Part shown: positions 4,726 through 5,923 of the stretch, one piece after another
Numbering within the stretch: position 1 is the stretch's first letter
How the letters are laid out: each line of letters begins with the position of its first letter
Position numbers and translations under genes: made by a program
The notes under the pieces: model-generated
Told to the model about the DNA's origin: nothing
The model's database searches: none
Seen by the model: the letters and a program-made list of their open reading frames with translations, nothing else
Source of the DNA: Actinomycetota bacterium
Lineage (GTDB): Bacteria > Actinomycetota > Acidimicrobiia > Acidimicrobiales > Ilumatobacteraceae
Assembly (NCBI GenBank): GCA_009703975.1
Contig: WLFB01000092.1
Location: 1 to 5,923, forward strand
Length of the DNA: 5,923 bases
Reading direction: 5' to 3'

Positions 4726-5923
4726 ATGATTACTTCATATCGATCAACAAGTAAATGGCTGGCAGTCTTACCAGTTGTGGCGATGCTGACGTTTGTTGTG
4801 GCGCCAGCGTTAAATATTTTTATAATCTCACTTAACTTTGAGTCATTTGCAATGCTCACAGCGCAAACGACACGAAGTGTGGTTTGGTTCACAACGTGGC
4901 AAGCAATAATCAGCACAATTCTGGTTCTTTTCTTCGCAATGCCGATTGCAGCAATGACTGCAAACTTTGATTTTTTTGGACGACGAGCACTAATTTCACT
5001 TATAAGCGTTCCATTTATTCTGCCAACAGTTGTAGTCGGCGTAGCATTTCTTGAGATTCTTCCAACAAGTATTCACCACAGTGCACTCGCGATAATTATT
5101 GCTCACATATATTTTAATTTCGGCCTTGTAGTTCGAATTATCTCGAGTCGATGGCAGCAAATTAATCCACATCTGGATGACGTCGCTCGCACTCTTGGCG
5201 CTTCGAGAATACGACTCTTCGTAACGGTCACGTTGCCCTTGCTCAAGAAGTCATTGCAATCGGCAGGCCTATTGGTGTTTTTGATGTGCTTCACCTCATA
5301 TGGCGTTATTCGTATTTTGGGTGGCCCTGCTCGATCAACAATTGAAACTGAGATTTATTTTCGGGCAATGCAACTCGGGGATGTCTCGGGGGCATTGGTC
5401 CTATCAATTTTGCAACTGGTCGTTGTCGGAGTTTTGATTTTATTGACAAAACAATTCAGCACGCGTAAGTCAGTAGAACTTAGCCAGATGGTTTTTTCAC
5501 GAATTCGTAAACCTCAAACTTCTGGTCAGATAATTGTTATTGCGTCAGTTGCATTAATCACCGCAGTTACCGTAATTGTGCCGTTGGTCAGCGTGGTGCG
5601 CCGATCAATTTTGATTGGCCAACAAATTAACTTTTCGATTTGGCAAAGTATCTTTACAGACGAAGAAATTTTCAAGTCGTTGATGACTTCATTCAAATTT
5701 GCTGTCTTTACAATTATTGTCTCAACGACCATTGGTTTGTTTGGTGCATGCGCAGTTATCTATGGCTCAGAGCGTTACAGAGTTTTAAACTTACTAACGG
5801 CATTGCCAGTCGTAATCTCAGCGGTAACTCTCGGTCTCGGACTAATGATCATGTTTGATGTCAACCCAATTGATTGGCGCGGGGCATGGCTGATGATGCC
5901 AATTGCACACTGCTTAGTTGCAA
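4726..5923 (+). CDS. thiP: Thiamine ABC transporter permease, cut off by the window end
   Basis: The visible 399 residues start M-I-T-S-Y-R and remain open at the right edge. This is an inner-membrane permease of the fused two-domain type (family length about 530 residues), so roughly three quarters is present. Hydrophobic segments are seen at about 11-36, 53-78, 88-112, 114-137, 176-198, 223-243, 267-290, 319-345 and 354-377. The first domain carries the EAA loop that contacts the ATPase, D-V-A-R-T-L-G-A-S (152-160) followed by LFVTVTLP (164-171). The second domain begins near 267, and its EAA loop would lie beyond the window. The start is 41 bp after thiB; an in-frame TAA at 4717 excludes any longer start, but no Shine-Dalgarno sequence is visible. 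Neighbourhood under the TPP riboswitch and next to thiB makes thiamine the substrate with good confidence; the sequence alone would only say ThiP/iron/spermidine-type permease. A thiQ ATPase gene is expected next. Confidence 0.88.
   Translation, partial: MITSYRSTSKWLAVLPVVAMLTFVVAPALNIFIISLNFESFAMLTAQTTRSVVWFTTWQAIISTILVLFFAMPIAAMTANFDFFGRRALISLISVPFILPTVVVGVAFLEILPTSIHHSALAIIIAHIYFNFGLVVRIISSRWQQINPHLDDVARTLGASRIRLFVTVTLPLLKKSLQSAGLLVFLMCFTSYGVIRILGGPARSTIETEIYFRAMQLGDVSGALVLSILQLVVVGVLILLTKQFSTRKSVELSQMVFSRIRKPQTSGQIIVIASVALITAVTVIVPLVSVVRRSILIGQQINFSIWQSIFTDEEIFKSLMTSFKFAVFTIIVSTTIGLFGACAVIYGSERYRVLNLLTALPVVISAVTLGLGLMIMFDVNPIDWRGAWLMMPIAHCLVA

Overview
The window reads as a bacterial chromosome segment of moderate GC, with short intergenic gaps and two transcription units facing away from each other across roughly 150 bp (2750-2900). 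The style of the beta-ureidopropionase-like protein, the NfuA-type scaffold and the TPP riboswitch, together with GC well below that of soil actinomycetes, would fit an aquatic actinobacterial lineage. That placement is an inference from protein and RNA style and has not been tested by any search. I saw no tRNA, rRNA, CRISPR array, insertion sequence or rho-independent terminator, and no gene-free stretch longer than 300 bases.

Leftward unit (minus strand, read from 2749 down to 1): an NfuA-type iron-sulfur scaffold or carrier (2099-2749); a GT-B-like surface-carbohydrate protein (929-2092) of which only the general fold class is recognisable; a carbon-nitrogen hydrolase closely resembling beta-ureidopropionase (63-905); and the first codons of a further gene preceded by a strong Shine-Dalgarno sequence (start codon 15-17), which may be a dihydropyrimidinase/hydantoinase. 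The gaps are 6, 23 and 45 bp, so this could be a single transcript even though the functions are mixed.

Rightward unit (plus strand, from about 2801 to the end): an extended -10 promoter, a TPP riboswitch (about 2804-2900) whose 3' strand contains the Shine-Dalgarno sequence, thiamine pyrophosphokinase (2901-3566), a thiamine-binding lipoprotein ThiB (3563-4684, ATGA overlap) and a ThiP-type permease cut off by the window end (4726-5923). Together these form a thiamine uptake and activation module. ThiB captures thiamine outside the cell, ThiP moves it across the membrane (the ATPase ThiQ is expected just downstream), the kinase converts it to TPP, and TPP shuts the unit off through the riboswitch.

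The most notable items beyond routine annotation are the riboswitch that embeds the ribosome-binding site, the compact divergent control region with a palindrome where the -35 box should be, a perfect 8-bp hairpin inside thiB, two 12-bp in-frame tandem duplications in neighbouring minus-strand genes, and the insertion-like AT-rich glycan gene in the middle of a metabolic cluster. I found no convincing wholly new system here.
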